DNA of 64,000 bases from Olavius algarvensis Delta 4 endosymbiont. GTDB lineage: Bacteria; Desulfobacterota; Desulfobacteria; Desulfobacterales; CAJINA01. Each line of letters begins with the position of its first letter. The stretch's first letter is position 1. The notes beneath the pieces are model-generated. The model saw nothing but the letters and a program-made list of their open reading frames with translations. It was not told where the DNA came from and made no database searches. Shown here piece after piece: positions 8,495 to 17,163 of the stretch. The stretch covers positions 1-64,000 of the forward strand of contig CAJINA010000212.1 in the NCBI GenBank assembly GCA_905176665.1. Direction: 5' to 3'. Position numbers and translations under genes: made by a program.

Positions 8495-10321
8495 GTGAAA
8501 ACGCCGGCCGAGAACACCGACCCATTTGCCATCAAGACCATCTGCCAGAGCCTGTTGAAAAAGGGCTTGATCAAGCGTGGCCAGGCCAAGTCTATCCTCA
8601 GCCAGGAAGAACGCATCCATAAAAAACTTGAAGATGAACGGGCGAAGCAGAAAGGCAGCGATCGCACCCGCGAGATCGTCAACCCCATCACCAGCGTGGA
8701 CGTGATCGTCTCCATGGAACTCGTCCGGGCGGATCATGAAACGCGGGTCCTGGACGAAGACATCATTTTTCAGACGCTGGCCGAAAAGTGGGGCCACCCC
8801 TATAAGAAGATCGATCCGCTGAAGCTCAACCTGAACCTGGTAACCACCACCATCCCGCGAAATTTTGCTCTAAAGCATCTGGTCCTGCCCATTCATATCG
8901 CCAAGGGCACCCTGACGGTGGCCACCCCGGATCCCTTCAACCGGGAAGTGATGGAAGACATCACCCGCGTTACCAATATGCAGATCTCGATCGTGATCAG
9001 TTCCAAGGGCGACATTATCAAGCTGATCGATGAGTTCTTCGGCTTCAAGCGCTCCATTGCCGCTGCGGAAGACCTGTTTGCCACCACGGGCATCGACCTC
9101 GGCAACCTGGAACAATACGTCAAGATCAAATCGGACGGTGATTTAACCTCCAATGACCAGCATATCGTCAATGCGGTCAACCATGTGTTCCTGTATGCGT
9201 TCGACCAGCGCGCGAGTGACATTCACATCGAACCCAAGCGAGAGGAAACCCGCGTACGCATGCGCATAGACGGTGTCCTGCACACCGTCTACAAGGTGCC
9301 GAAAAAGGTTCACAACGCCGTGGTAACCCGGATCAAGGCCCTGAGCCGCCTGAACATGGCTGAAAAGCGCAAACCCCAGGACGGCCGGATAAAAACCGAC
9401 CGCGGGGATGCGGAAATCGAAATCCGGATCTCAATGGTGCCCACTGCCTTTGGTGAAAAAGTGGTGATGCGGGTCATGGATCCCGAAGTGCTGTTCCAGG
9501 ATCTCGCCGGGTTGGGTTTTTCCGATCATGACAAAGAGCGCTACAACAGCTACATCAACCTGCCGCATGGCATGGCGCTGGTTTGCGGCCCCACCGGCAG
9601 TGGCAAGTCCACCACGCTCTATTCCACCCTGCGACAGTTGTCCACGCCCCAGAACAACGTCATTACGGTCGAAGATCCCATCGAGATGGTCCACGAAGAC
9701 TTCAACCAGATCGGCATCATGCCTTCGGCCGGGGTGACGTTCGATACCATCTTGCGGACAATCCTGCGGCAGGATCCGGATATTATCATGGTTGGGGAGA
9801 TGCGCGACCTGGAAACGGCCCAGAATGCCATCCAGGCGGCCTTGACCGGCCACCTGGTACTCTCCACCTTGCATACCAACGATGCCCCTACGGCCATTAC
9901 CCGCCTGCTGGACCTGGGCGTGCATTCCTTCCTGATTCAAGCCACCCTGGCCGGTATACAGGCCCAGCGGCTGGTACGCACGATTTGCAGCTATTGTGTG
10001 GAGCCGCTTGCGATCAAGGGCAGTAAGCTCCGAACGATGGGCCTTGAGGTGGGGACGGATGACGAGTTGTCCTTGCGGCATGGGATCGGCTGCCCGAATT
10101 GTCGTAACACGGGCTACCGCGGACGGACCGGCATCTACGAGGTCATTCCTTACACCGAATCCCTGCGCAAGTTGACCGCGGCGACCGCCGATATTGAGAC
10201 CATCCGCAACCAGGCTATCAAGGAGGGGATGACCACCCTGCGGGAAAGTGCCATTACCAAGATGCTGCAGGGGATTACAACCTATCAGGATGTGCAGCGG
10301 GTAACGTGGGAAACGATATAA
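8495..10321 (+). CDS. GspE/PulE/PilB-family pilus or secretion assembly ATPase
   Basis: A 608-residue hexameric cytoplasmic ATPase that powers pilin polymerisation or type II secretion. An N-terminal region (1-85) is followed by a T2SSE-N domain (about 90-185) and the ATPase core (about 205-590). Walker A GPTGSGKST is near residue 365. The Asp box and Walker B (DPDIIMVGEMRD) and the His box (LVLSTLHTND) follow in the usual order. Two CxxC pairs (CSYC near 498, CPNC near 532) form the C-terminal zinc module typical of PilB/GspE and absent from PilT-type retraction ATPases, so an extension role is favoured. It starts at GTG with no strong Shine-Dalgarno. The neighbouring PilY1 operon points to a type IV pilus, but PilB cannot be separated from GspE on sequence alone. 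Confidence 0.92.
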   Translation: MKTPAENTDPFAIKTICQSLLKKGLIKRGQAKSILSQEERIHKKLEDERAKQKGSDRTREIVNPITSVDVIVSMELVRADHETRVLDEDIIFQTLAEKWGHPYKKIDPLKLNLNLVTTTIPRNFALKHLVLPIHIAKGTLTVATPDPFNREVMEDITRVTNMQISIVISSKGDIIKLIDEFFGFKRSIAAAEDLFATTGIDLGNLEQYVKIKSDGDLTSNDQHIVNAVNHVFLYAFDQRASDIHIEPKREETRVRMRIDGVLHTVYKVPKKVHNAVVTRIKALSRLNMAEKRKPQDGRIKTDRGDAEIEIRISMVPTAFGEKVVMRVMDPEVLFQDLAGLGFSDHDKERYNSYINLPHGMALVCGPTGSGKSTTLYSTLRQLSTPQNNVITVEDPIEMVHEDFNQIGIMPSAGVTFDTILRTILRQDPDIIMVGEMRDLETAQNAIQAALTGHLVLSTLHTNDAPTAITRLLDLGVHSFLIQATLAGIQAQRLVRTICSYCVEPLAIKGSKLRTMGLEVGTDDELSLRHGIGCPNCRNTGYRGRTGIYEVIPYTESLRKLTAATADIETIRNQAIKEGMTTLRESAITKMLQGITTYQDVQRVTWETI

Positions 10322-10393
10322 ATCCCAGGCAGGTGGGCGAGAGCATAGCGCTCGGGGCCTAATTCGCACACCAAGAGGACCAAAACCAAGCAT

Positions 10394-10520
10394 CGCGCAA
10401 AGACGCAGAGGCGCAGAGAAAACCAAAACCAGGATTTGGGCGCACTGCGTGCGCAAAAGCGGTCCTTACCGGCGAAGCTGGAAAAAAGTGGTTTTCTCTG
10501 CGCCTCTGCGTCTCTGCGCG
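10394..10520. repeat. MITE/REP-like inverted repeat of the CGCAGAGGCGCAGAG family, copy 1
   Basis: Two 31-nt arms (10394-10424 and 10490-10520) are reverse complements with one mismatch; the core is GACGCAGAGGCGCAGAGAA. The interior holds a small palindrome (GCGCACTGCGTGCGC) and the sequence ACCGGCGAAGCTGGA. The intergenic stretch 10322-10642 contains this element and a terminator and no gene that I can support. A second, diverged copy lies at 49808-50012. Confidence 0.8.
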
Positions 10521-10584
10521 ATAATTAGTTTTAAAGATTCTGTATTGATAAGCTAATTGGCAGCTTATAGTTGCGTTTAAAAAG

Positions 10585-10617
10585 AACGGCGCTGAATCTT
10601 TTTGATTCAACGCCGTT
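10585..10617 (-). terminator. Terminator of the LysM gene
   Basis: Stem AACGGCG-c-TGAATC pairs with GATTCA-a-CGCCGTT around a T5 loop. On the minus strand it is followed by CTTTTTAAA, which fits a Rho-independent terminator 26 nt past the LysM stop codon. On the plus strand the tail is only GTTGTTTT, so it may act weakly in both directions. Confidence 0.65.
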
Positions 10618-10642
10618 GTTGTTTTCTACGCTGTGGCGAATG

Positions 10643-11769
10643 TTACGGGGCGCGGAAGGAATCTCCGGGGGCGATAGTCTTGTCGGAGGTCGTTACCAGG
10701 GCGGTTGCCGTGGTGTCTTCGACATGCAGGATCAACAGCGTTCCGAAATCCACCGGGGGCAGGTTGAGAACCTTTTTGCTTTTGGCACTGAGCTTACCGG
10801 TGCGTTCTTCATAGACCAGGTAACGCTGGCCGCGGGTCACCCCGTCGTCGCTGCCTTTATCCAGGAAAACAAGCATATGCTCCCCAATTAGCTTTTCACC
10901 CTCCCGGGCAGCGATGATTTTACCTGTCAGGCCTTTAACGTTCCCTGTCAAACTGATATCGGGATCAGCGGGAATATAGTTCATCAACTGGTCGCCGACT
11001 TTGATGGACTCAAACGACCGGAAGATTTCACCCAGGGCGAATTCGTCGCGGATATCGGTAATTTCCACGATTCCCAGCAGATAGTGCTGGTAGCCGATCA
11101 TGGCGTTGGTCTTTTTATCACGCAAGGGGTCCAGCGTCCTGAAGATCGTATAGTGGGAGCCTATTAGTGGGAGCCTATTTCAAGTTCACCTGCTTCAGGG
11201 GTGATATAGACCAGGTCGCCCTGGCTGATCAGCCACTTGTCATCCTCTGATTTGAAGATCTTTCCGAAAGAACCGGCTTTATACTGGCGAATAAAGCCGA
11301 CACTGTCGATTGCGGCGTAGGTGATCGTTTCAGTGGGGATCTCTTCCGGCTCCGGTTCCGGGGCCTTTACCACCTCAACCGGTTCGGGCTCCGGCTCGGG
11401 TTCCGGCTGCTTGCGCATTCTCTCAATCCAGTCTTTGTGATAGATTCGGATGCGTTCACCCGGGAAAATCCGGTGGGGGCTGGCTATCTGCCCGTTGCGC
11501 TGCCACAGGTCCGGCCACAGCCAGGGCGAATCAGCGAACCGCTGGGAAAGATCCCACAGGGTATCCCCCTTTTTCACTGTGTAGTAAAAGCCGGCCCCAT
11601 GTTCCACGGTCTCGCTGTCCTGGGCGGAAGCGATTGCAACCGGAAAGGCGACGGCAACCGTCAAAAAGACAACCGCCAGTATGGCCGGCACCAGGGTCTG
11701 CCCGGTATGATTGCGCAGGCGGGTCAAGCTTTTTGCAACAGATCTCAAAATAGGTGTCTGTTTCATCAT
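10643..11769 (-). pseudogene. LysM-domain envelope protein split by a 14-bp tandem duplication
   Basis: The first fragment (11769-11164, 201 aa) has an N-terminal membrane anchor/signal (residues 20-50), one LysM domain of the form YTVKKGDTLWDLSQRF (residues about 62-110), then a Glu-Pro repeat linker (120-145). It ends LEIGSH-stop. The second fragment (11125-10643) starts mid-domain with RDKKTNAMIGYQHYLLG. Removing one copy of the exact 14-bp repeat at 11151-11178 joins them as LEIGSHYTIFRTLDPLRDKK, giving one protein of about 370 aa. The intact family is a LysM peptidoglycan-binding protein whose C-terminal part is a beta-rich domain of unknown role. As written the gene is interrupted; it may be inactive, phase-variable or misassembled. 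It has its own promoter and terminator. Confidence 0.88.
11151..11178. repeat. Perfect 14-bp tandem duplication inside the LysM gene
   Basis: The unit TAGTGGGAGCCTAT occurs twice back to back (11151-11164 and 11165-11178). The second copy adds 14 nt, shifts the frame and creates the TAA that ends the first LysM fragment. Confidence 0.97.
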
Positions 11770-11817
11770 GGGCCCCGATTTTTTTGGCGTTGATATGAAA
11801 AACGGTCAGTTTAGAAT

Positions 11818-11847
11818 CTAATACTCTGGATAGCGGTGTTTTGTCAA
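11818..11847 (-). promoter_or_regulatory. Sigma-70-type promoter for the LysM gene
   Basis: On the minus strand TTGACA (11847-11842), an 18-bp spacer and TATTAG (11823-11818). It lies about 50 nt upstream of the LysM start codon. Confidence 0.55.
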
Positions 11848-11968
11848 GAGTTTCAATGATTAAGACGATCTTCCCGTCTAAGCCGGCGCTCTTCCCCATG
11901 GCAGCGGTACCAAGTTGCGCGATCGTGTTTCCGGGGGCCGCGGCCGCCCTGCCGTCCGGGGTTTAACC

Positions 11969-11997
11969 TTGACAAGCCACCCCCGTCTCCTTATGCT
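11969..11997 (+). promoter_or_regulatory. Sigma-70-type promoter for the O-antigen ligase gene
   Basis: TTGACA (11969-11974), a 17-bp spacer and TATGCT (11992-11997), about 80 nt before the start codon. The 308-bp divergent intergenic region 11770-12077 holds this promoter, the opposing LysM promoter and a GC-rich middle; no gene is apparent there. Confidence 0.6.
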
Positions 11998-12077
11998 CGG
12001 GCGCACCGTCCAAAGACCGTCGTTAGGCGCTGCGGCGGGGAACAGCGAATTCTTGGCTCTGGCATACCTCTGAAACC

Positions 12078-14504
12078 ATGGCGACGCGGCTTTCAAAAAA
12101 CAAGCTGAAGTATATCCGGCGCAATGTCGGCAAGCAGGAACCGTCCCAGATGGCCGCCCACTTGAAAGTTCCCCTGGATCTGGTTACCGCGCAGTTGGAG
12201 AACGGCTACACGGTGCCCGGACACCATGGCCCCCAAAACGCTTTCGATCCTTTCTATATCGCGTTTTTAATAGTCGTTTTTTTCAGCCCGCTTATTTTTT
12301 CAACCGCCTTTTACGAGTTCGAAAATCTTCCCCGGAGTTTGTTGATCCAGGCCGGTGCGCTTTGCATCCCGGCCCTGTGGTTTCTGCGTCAGAGCCGGCA
12401 ACGGAGTTTTTATATGGCCGGAGGGCCGGCTCTTGGGCCGCTGGCGGTGCTGTTTGGCTGGGCGCTGCTATCGCTGGCCTGGTCAACTTACCGGTATGGC
12501 GCTTTCAGCCAATGGGTGCACTGGGCAGCCTGCGGGCTGTTTTACCTGATCGTCTACAACCTGCATGCGAACCGCAGGGCTGTCGATGGCACCCTCCACG
12601 TGGTGATGGCCACGACCGCTTTGGCCGCGCTGCTTGGTATCCTGCAGTACCTGTTCGGGTTGGATTGGGTGCCCCAGCAGGTCGTACCGGCCGCGACGTT
12701 CAATAATAAAAATATGGCCGCCCAGGTCATGGTCCTGGCTTTTCCGGTGGGTTTTGTAATGGCCGCCACCGCGGCCAGCCGCAAATTGACCTGGGTATAC
12801 GCCCTGATCACCGCCCTGACCGCCTTGTTTCTTTTCTATACCCGCAGCCGGGCTGCCTGGTTGGGTGCGCTGGTCGAGACGATATTGATCGTGGGCGGGG
12901 TGTGGCTTTATCGACGGAAATCCGGGACTGAACCGGCCTTTGGTAAAAATCGACTCCTGGCCCTGGTCACGGCGGTGTCCCTTCTGGTGGTCGGCATGCA
13001 GCTGGGCCCGAATGCACTGGCACCCTCTTCGGCGGGAACCGTGTCACCACCGGCAACCAAAAAGGTGGGTGAAAACCTGGATCTGGCCTCCGGCCGGCAT
13101 CGCCTGGTGCTCTGGAAGAATACCCTGACGATTATCGCCCAACATCCCCTTGCCGGGGTGGGTATTCGGAATGTACAGGTGCACTATCCGACGGCTCCCG
13201 AAAAGCGCCACCACCGCCTGTCCCTGCATACCCAACGCGTCCACAACGACTACCTGCAAATGGTTGCGGAACTCGGACTGCCGGCCCTGCTGATATTCGG
13301 CTGGTTGTGGTTTTTAATCATCCGGGGGGGCGTTGCCCTGCTGCGCAACCCGGATGGCGCCGCCTGGTTGCCGCCGGCCTTGATTTGCCTGAGTGCAATG
13401 GCCGGCGCAGCGGTGAATGCGATTTTCAGTTTTCCCTTCAATCGGGCGCTGCCGCCCCTTTTGCTGGCGGTTTACCTGGGATTATTCTTCAAGACAGCGG
13501 CCCTGGCGGCAGAACAGGGGGTTCCGCATCCGGCCGCCAAGGCCCTCGGATACAAAGCCGCGTTGATTCTGGCCGGCGTGTTCAGCATCCTTTTGATTGG
13601 GTGGGGGGGCACCACCTACCACTGGTCCTGGGCGGATCACTATTATCGCCGGCATGTGGTTGCTTTTCTAAGCGGCGACTACGACCGGGCCGCCAAATTA
13701 GGGGAGCAGGCGCTGGTCCACAACCCTGCGCGCGGGGCGATCTTACGCTCCCTGAGCCGGGTGTACGTGCGCCAGCAGGATTATACCCGGGCTGACGCCC
13801 TGTTCGAACGCATCGATCGGGTTTTTCCCCACGCCCCGTTGAACATTTATCATCAGGCCGTGGCCCGCATCAATCAAAAGCGCTTTGCAGATGCTGAAGC
13901 AGCCATTCGCAAGGGTCTGAACGTCATACCGCAAAGCGGCAAGCTGTATGGCCTGTTGGGAGTAGTCCACCAGGCCAACAACCGGTTGGAAGATGCCATC
14001 GCGGCCTATGGCCGTGCGATTACCCTGTCACCGGGCGTGGAAAGCCATTATCAATGGCTGGGCCAATTGCTGTATGCCCACAAACGCTTCGAAGAGGCGG
14101 TGCCGGTTTACACCCGCTGGGCTGAACTTGATCCTGAGCAGGTGGAGGCAGCGGCCCGGCTCGGCCTCATCGCCCTTGACCGCGGCCAAGCCGCAACGGC
14201 CGCAGAGCATTTTCGCAGGGCGATTGAGCTGGCCCCGAACGATGCAACCCTGCACCGTTATCTGGGGGTGGCCTTAATCAATCAGGAAAAGACCGCAGAA
14301 GCGGCCGCAGCCTTTCAGCAGGCCGTCGTAAAGAGCCGTGGGCGGGATGCCGTGGCCCAAAACAACCTGGGCAGTGCGCTGGCGCGCCAAAACCAGCTGG
14401 AAAGGGCGATAGAGCACTTCAAGGCCGCCCTGAAAGTCAATCCGGACTACGCCGAAGCCCGGCAGAATCTGGAAAAGGCCCGCAAGATGCTGAGCGCCAA
14501 CTAA
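12078..14504 (+). CDS. O-antigen ligase (Wzy_C/WaaL family) with C-terminal TPR domain
   Basis: An 808-residue inner-membrane protein. Residues 1-45 are a basic helix-turn-helix-like prefix (RRNVGKQEPSQMAAHLKVP) with no obvious role in a ligase. About twelve membrane segments follow between residues 55 and 515. The Wzy_C signature region includes GRHRLVLWKNTLTIIAQHPL, GVGIRN and the HNDYLQMVAELG motif, whose His and Asp are typical of ligases that join O-antigen or another glycan to an acceptor. From about residue 530 to the end there are some seven tetratricopeptide repeats, predicted periplasmic, which probably bind partner proteins. No Shine-Dalgarno is visible before the ATG. It stands alone between its own promoter and a perfect terminator, away from any visible glycan cluster, so the substrate is unknown; pilin or exopolysaccharide ligases share the fold. 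Confidence 0.85.
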   Translation: MATRLSKNKLKYIRRNVGKQEPSQMAAHLKVPLDLVTAQLENGYTVPGHHGPQNAFDPFYIAFLIVVFFSPLIFSTAFYEFENLPRSLLIQAGALCIPALWFLRQSRQRSFYMAGGPALGPLAVLFGWALLSLAWSTYRYGAFSQWVHWAACGLFYLIVYNLHANRRAVDGTLHVVMATTALAALLGILQYLFGLDWVPQQVVPAATFNNKNMAAQVMVLAFPVGFVMAATAASRKLTWVYALITALTALFLFYTRSRAAWLGALVETILIVGGVWLYRRKSGTEPAFGKNRLLALVTAVSLLVVGMQLGPNALAPSSAGTVSPPATKKVGENLDLASGRHRLVLWKNTLTIIAQHPLAGVGIRNVQVHYPTAPEKRHHRLSLHTQRVHNDYLQMVAELGLPALLIFGWLWFLIIRGGVALLRNPDGAAWLPPALICLSAMAGAAVNAIFSFPFNRALPPLLLAVYLGLFFKTAALAAEQGVPHPAAKALGYKAALILAGVFSILLIGWGGTTYHWSWADHYYRRHVVAFLSGDYDRAAKLGEQALVHNPARGAILRSLSRVYVRQQDYTRADALFERIDRVFPHAPLNIYHQAVARINQKRFADAEAAIRKGLNVIPQSGKLYGLLGVVHQANNRLEDAIAAYGRAITLSPGVESHYQWLGQLLYAHKRFEEAVPVYTRWAELDPEQVEAAARLGLIALDRGQAATAAEHFRRAIELAPNDATLHRYLGVALINQEKTAEAAAAFQQAVVKSRGRDAVAQNNLGSALARQNQLERAIEHFKAALKVNPDYAEARQNLEKARKMLSAN

Positions 14505-14520
14505 GCTAAGGCCGCACAAA

Positions 14521-14550
14521 AAAACCCCCGTGCTGATGCACGGGGGTTTT
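14521..14550. terminator. Bidirectional terminator between the ligase gene and groEL
   Basis: A perfect 13-bp stem (AAAACCCCCGTGC / GCACGGGGGTTTT) around a TGAT loop, flanked by A and T runs. It serves the converging ligase (+) and groEL (-) genes. Confidence 0.9.
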
Positions 14551-14585
14551 GTCGGTCTAGAGGGTCGGAATTTTTGCAGTGCGGC

Positions 14586-16235
14586 TTACATCATGCCGCC
14601 CATGCCGCCCATGCCGCCCATACCGCCGCCCGGAGGCATAGCCGGCATGGCCGCCTCTTTCTCATCAGGCTTGTCAGCGATCATGGCCTCGGTGGTTAGC
14701 AGCAGGCCGGCCACGCTGCCTGCGTTTTGGAGGGCGTAGCGAACCACCTTGGTGGGGTCGATAACACCGGCTTCGATCAGGTTTTCGTACTTGTTGGTCT
14801 CGGCATTGTAGCCATCGGCGCCTTTGGACTGCTTGACCTTGTCGATGACCACGGAGCCTTCGAAACCGGCGTTGTTGGCGATCTGGCGCAAGGGCTCTTC
14901 GATGGCGCGTATGACGACCTTGACGCCCAGTTTCTGGTCGGCCTTGATCTTGATCTTTTCAAGGGCGTCGATGCAACGGACCAGGGCGACACCGCCGCCG
15001 GGGACAATACCTTCCTCAACCGCCGCCCGGGTCGCGTTGAGGGCATCTTCCACGCGGGCTTTTTTCTCTTTCATCTCAGTTTCGGTGGCTGCGCCGACGT
15101 TAATGACGGCCACGCCGCCGATCAGCTTGGCCAGCCGTTCCTGTAGTTTTTCACGGTCGTAGTCGGAAGAGGTCTCTTCGATCTGGGCCCGAATCTGCTT
15201 GACCCGGCCTTCGAGGGAGGCCCGGGAACCGGCGCCGTCCACGATGGTGGAGTTGTCTTTGTCGATACTCACGCGTTTGGCTTTACCAAGATCCTGGGGG
15301 GTCAGGTTTTCCAGTTTGATGCCGAGGTCTTCGGATACCACCTGGCCGCCGGTCAGAATGGCGATATCTTCGAGCATGGCCTTGCGGCGATCACCAAAGC
15401 CCGGCGCTTTCACGGCCGCCACATTCAGGGTGCCGCGCAGTTTATTGACGACCAGGGTCGCCAGGGCTTCGCCATCAACGTCTTCGGCGACGATTAGGAG
15501 CGGTTTGCCCATTTTGGCAACCTGCTCGAGAACCGGCAGCAGGTCTTTCATGTTGCTGATCTTCTTTTCGTTGATCAGTATATAGGGGTCGTCCAGGGAG
15601 ACGACCATCTTCTCGGAGTCTGTGACGAAGTAGGGGGAGAGGTACCCGCGGTCAAACTGCATACCTTCGACCACGTCCAGGGTGGTCTCCATGGCCTTGG
15701 CTTCCTCAACTGTGATCACGCCTTCCTTGCCGACCTTGTTCATGGCCTCGGCAATGATGTTGCCGATGGTGCTGTCGTTGTTGGCGGAAATGGTGCCGAC
15801 CTGGGCAATCTCACGCTGGTCCTTGGTCGGTTTGGAGAGATCGTGCAGTTCCTTGACAGCCACTTCAACGGCCTTGTCGATGCCGCGTTTGATGGCCATG
15901 GGATTGTTCCCGGCAGCGACGAGTTTCTGGCCCTCTTCGTAGATGGAGCGTGCCAGGACGGTGGCCGTGGTGGTGCCGTCACCCGCCATGTCACTGGTTT
16001 TGCTGGCAACTTCCTTGACCATCTGGGCGCCCATGTTTTCGAACTTGTCTTCCAGTTCGATCTCCTTGGCGACGGTGACGCCGTCTTTGGTGACCGTGGG
16101 GGAACCCCAAGATTTATCGATCACTACGTTTCTGCCTTTAGGACCGAGAGTCACTACAACCGCGTCGGCGAGAGCCTGAACGCCGGCGAGCATCGACTCA
16201 CGCGCTTTCATGTCGAATTTGATCTGTTTAGCCAT
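14586..16235 (-). CDS. groL: Chaperonin GroEL (Hsp60)
   Basis: A 549-residue large chaperonin subunit. It forms double heptameric rings that fold proteins with ATP and the GroES lid in the cytoplasm. Family landmarks are all present: the start AKQIKFD, the ATP site with GPKGRNVVID and GDGTTTATVLA, the apical domain, and a C-terminal Gly-Gly-Met tail (MPPGGGMGGMGGMGGMM) that lines the cavity. Length is normal. A strong GGAGG lies upstream of the ATG. It follows groES by 36 nt and shares its transcript, which ends at the terminator at 14521-14550. Confidence 0.99.
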   Translation of the reverse strand: MAKQIKFDMKARESMLAGVQALADAVVVTLGPKGRNVVIDKSWGSPTVTKDGVTVAKEIELEDKFENMGAQMVKEVASKTSDMAGDGTTTATVLARSIYEEGQKLVAAGNNPMAIKRGIDKAVEVAVKELHDLSKPTKDQREIAQVGTISANNDSTIGNIIAEAMNKVGKEGVITVEEAKAMETTLDVVEGMQFDRGYLSPYFVTDSEKMVVSLDDPYILINEKKISNMKDLLPVLEQVAKMGKPLLIVAEDVDGEALATLVVNKLRGTLNVAAVKAPGFGDRRKAMLEDIAILTGGQVVSEDLGIKLENLTPQDLGKAKRVSIDKDNSTIVDGAGSRASLEGRVKQIRAQIEETSSDYDREKLQERLAKLIGGVAVINVGAATETEMKEKKARVEDALNATRAAVEEGIVPGGGVALVRCIDALEKIKIKADQKLGVKVVIRAIEEPLRQIANNAGFEGSVVIDKVKQSKGADGYNAETNKYENLIEAGVIDPTKVVRYALQNAGSVAGLLLTTEAMIADKPDEKEAAMPAMPPGGGMGGMGGMGGMM

Positions 16236-16271
16236 TTTGGTGTTTCCTCCGTATACTGAATTATAAAAATA

Positions 16272-16559
16272 TTATTCGATTACGCCGAGAACGTCATCTT
16301 CACGCATGATCAGGTACTCTTCACCATCGATCTTCACTTCGGTACCGCCGTATTTGCCGAAAAGAATGCGGTCGCCTTTTTTGACATCCAGTTTGACCGG
16401 CTTGCCGTCGTCGCCGATGCGGCCTTTGCCGACCGCGATCACTTTACCTTCGGCCGGTTTTTCCTTGGCCGAATCGGGAATGATGATGCCGCCCTTGGTC
16501 TTTTCAGCTTCTTCCAGACGCTCTACCAAAATTCGATCATGTAATGGTCTCAGTTTCAT
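16272..16559 (-). CDS. groS: Co-chaperonin GroES (Hsp10)
   Basis: A 95-residue small chaperonin subunit that forms the heptameric lid of GroEL. It begins KLRPLHDRILVERLE, has a mobile loop around residues 17-32 (EEAEKTKGGIIIPDSA), and ends with the usual EYLIMREDDVLGVIE. An AGGAG Shine-Dalgarno precedes the ATG. It is first in the groES-groEL operon. The 235 nt upstream contain no intact CIRCE operator and no clear sigma-32 promoter that I could recognise, so heat regulation cannot be assigned. Confidence 0.99.
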   Translation of the reverse strand: MKLRPLHDRILVERLEEAEKTKGGIIIPDSAKEKPAEGKVIAVGKGRIGDDGKPVKLDVKKGDRILFGKYGGTEVKIDGEEYLIMREDDVLGVIE

Positions 16560-16794
16560 GGTTCAGATTCTCCTTTTTATTGTGTGTTTTAAACCTTTTG
16601 GACGGACAAACGCCTGGAATCGGCTCTCCAGCCGACCCGGGTAGCTTGCTCCGTCTTGTTAAGAAGATTTTTACCGGCTGTCCTTCTCGCACCGCGCGTG
16701 TCCGCCGGATTTCTTCATTTTTCAAAACAATAATCACAGTTTCCGATTTGTAAAGATCCGGAATCGTTTTTTTTAGCACTTCAGCAAGGCCGGA

Positions 16795-17076
16795 TCAATC
16801 GGCTTTCTGTTTCTTTACAGAAGATGATTCGCCGGACTTGCCGCCAGCATCGGCTGCCGGTTTATCACCTTGAGATGTTTTGGATTTTTTGTGAGGTTTG
16901 TCGGCATAGCCGTCCGCATACCACCCGGAACCTTTCAGATGGAAGGCACTTTGGGAGATGAGTCGGTGCAGTTTCCCGGAACAGTGGCCACACTTGGTCA
17001 ACGGCCGGTCCGAGAACCTCTGGATGGCTTCCTCGATCCGGCCGCAAGCAGCGCATTCATATTCATAAATCGGCAT
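16795..17076 (-). CDS. FmdB-family zinc ribbon protein
   Basis: A 93-residue protein starting MPIYEYECAACG, the classic FmdB/CxxC-CxxC-SSSS opening. The zinc ribbon uses CAAC (residues 8-11) and CGHC (near 33-36). The rest is a hydrophilic Lys/Ser/Gly-rich tail likely to be disordered. The family is thought to be regulatory (originally linked to formamidase genes) but is poorly characterised. It lies upstream of groES on the same strand with a gap of 235 nt, so cotranscription is possible but not shown. The start follows from the strongly conserved N terminus. Confidence 0.93.
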   Translation of the reverse strand: MPIYEYECAACGRIEEAIQRFSDRPLTKCGHCSGKLHRLISQSAFHLKGSGWYADGYADKPHKKSKTSQGDKPAADAGGKSGESSSVKKQKAD

Positions 17077-17163
17077 GGCGTCCCTCTACACTGTAAGTGG
17101 TCAGCAGGTGACGTTTCTTTTGTTAGTGCTAATATAGGTAAGGATTGGCGGTTGTCAAGCATC

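Noticed and set aside
11878..12096. Minus-strand 72-codon frame between the LysM and ligase genes
   Set aside because: It overlaps a divergent promoter region and the ligase start, with no ribosome binding site or similarity to anything I know.
16771..17132. Possible CIRCE operator near groES
   Set aside because: TTAGCACTT at 16771 and TAGTGCTAA at 17124 look like half sites, but neither has its partner at the required 9-bp spacing, so they are single half-sites by chance.
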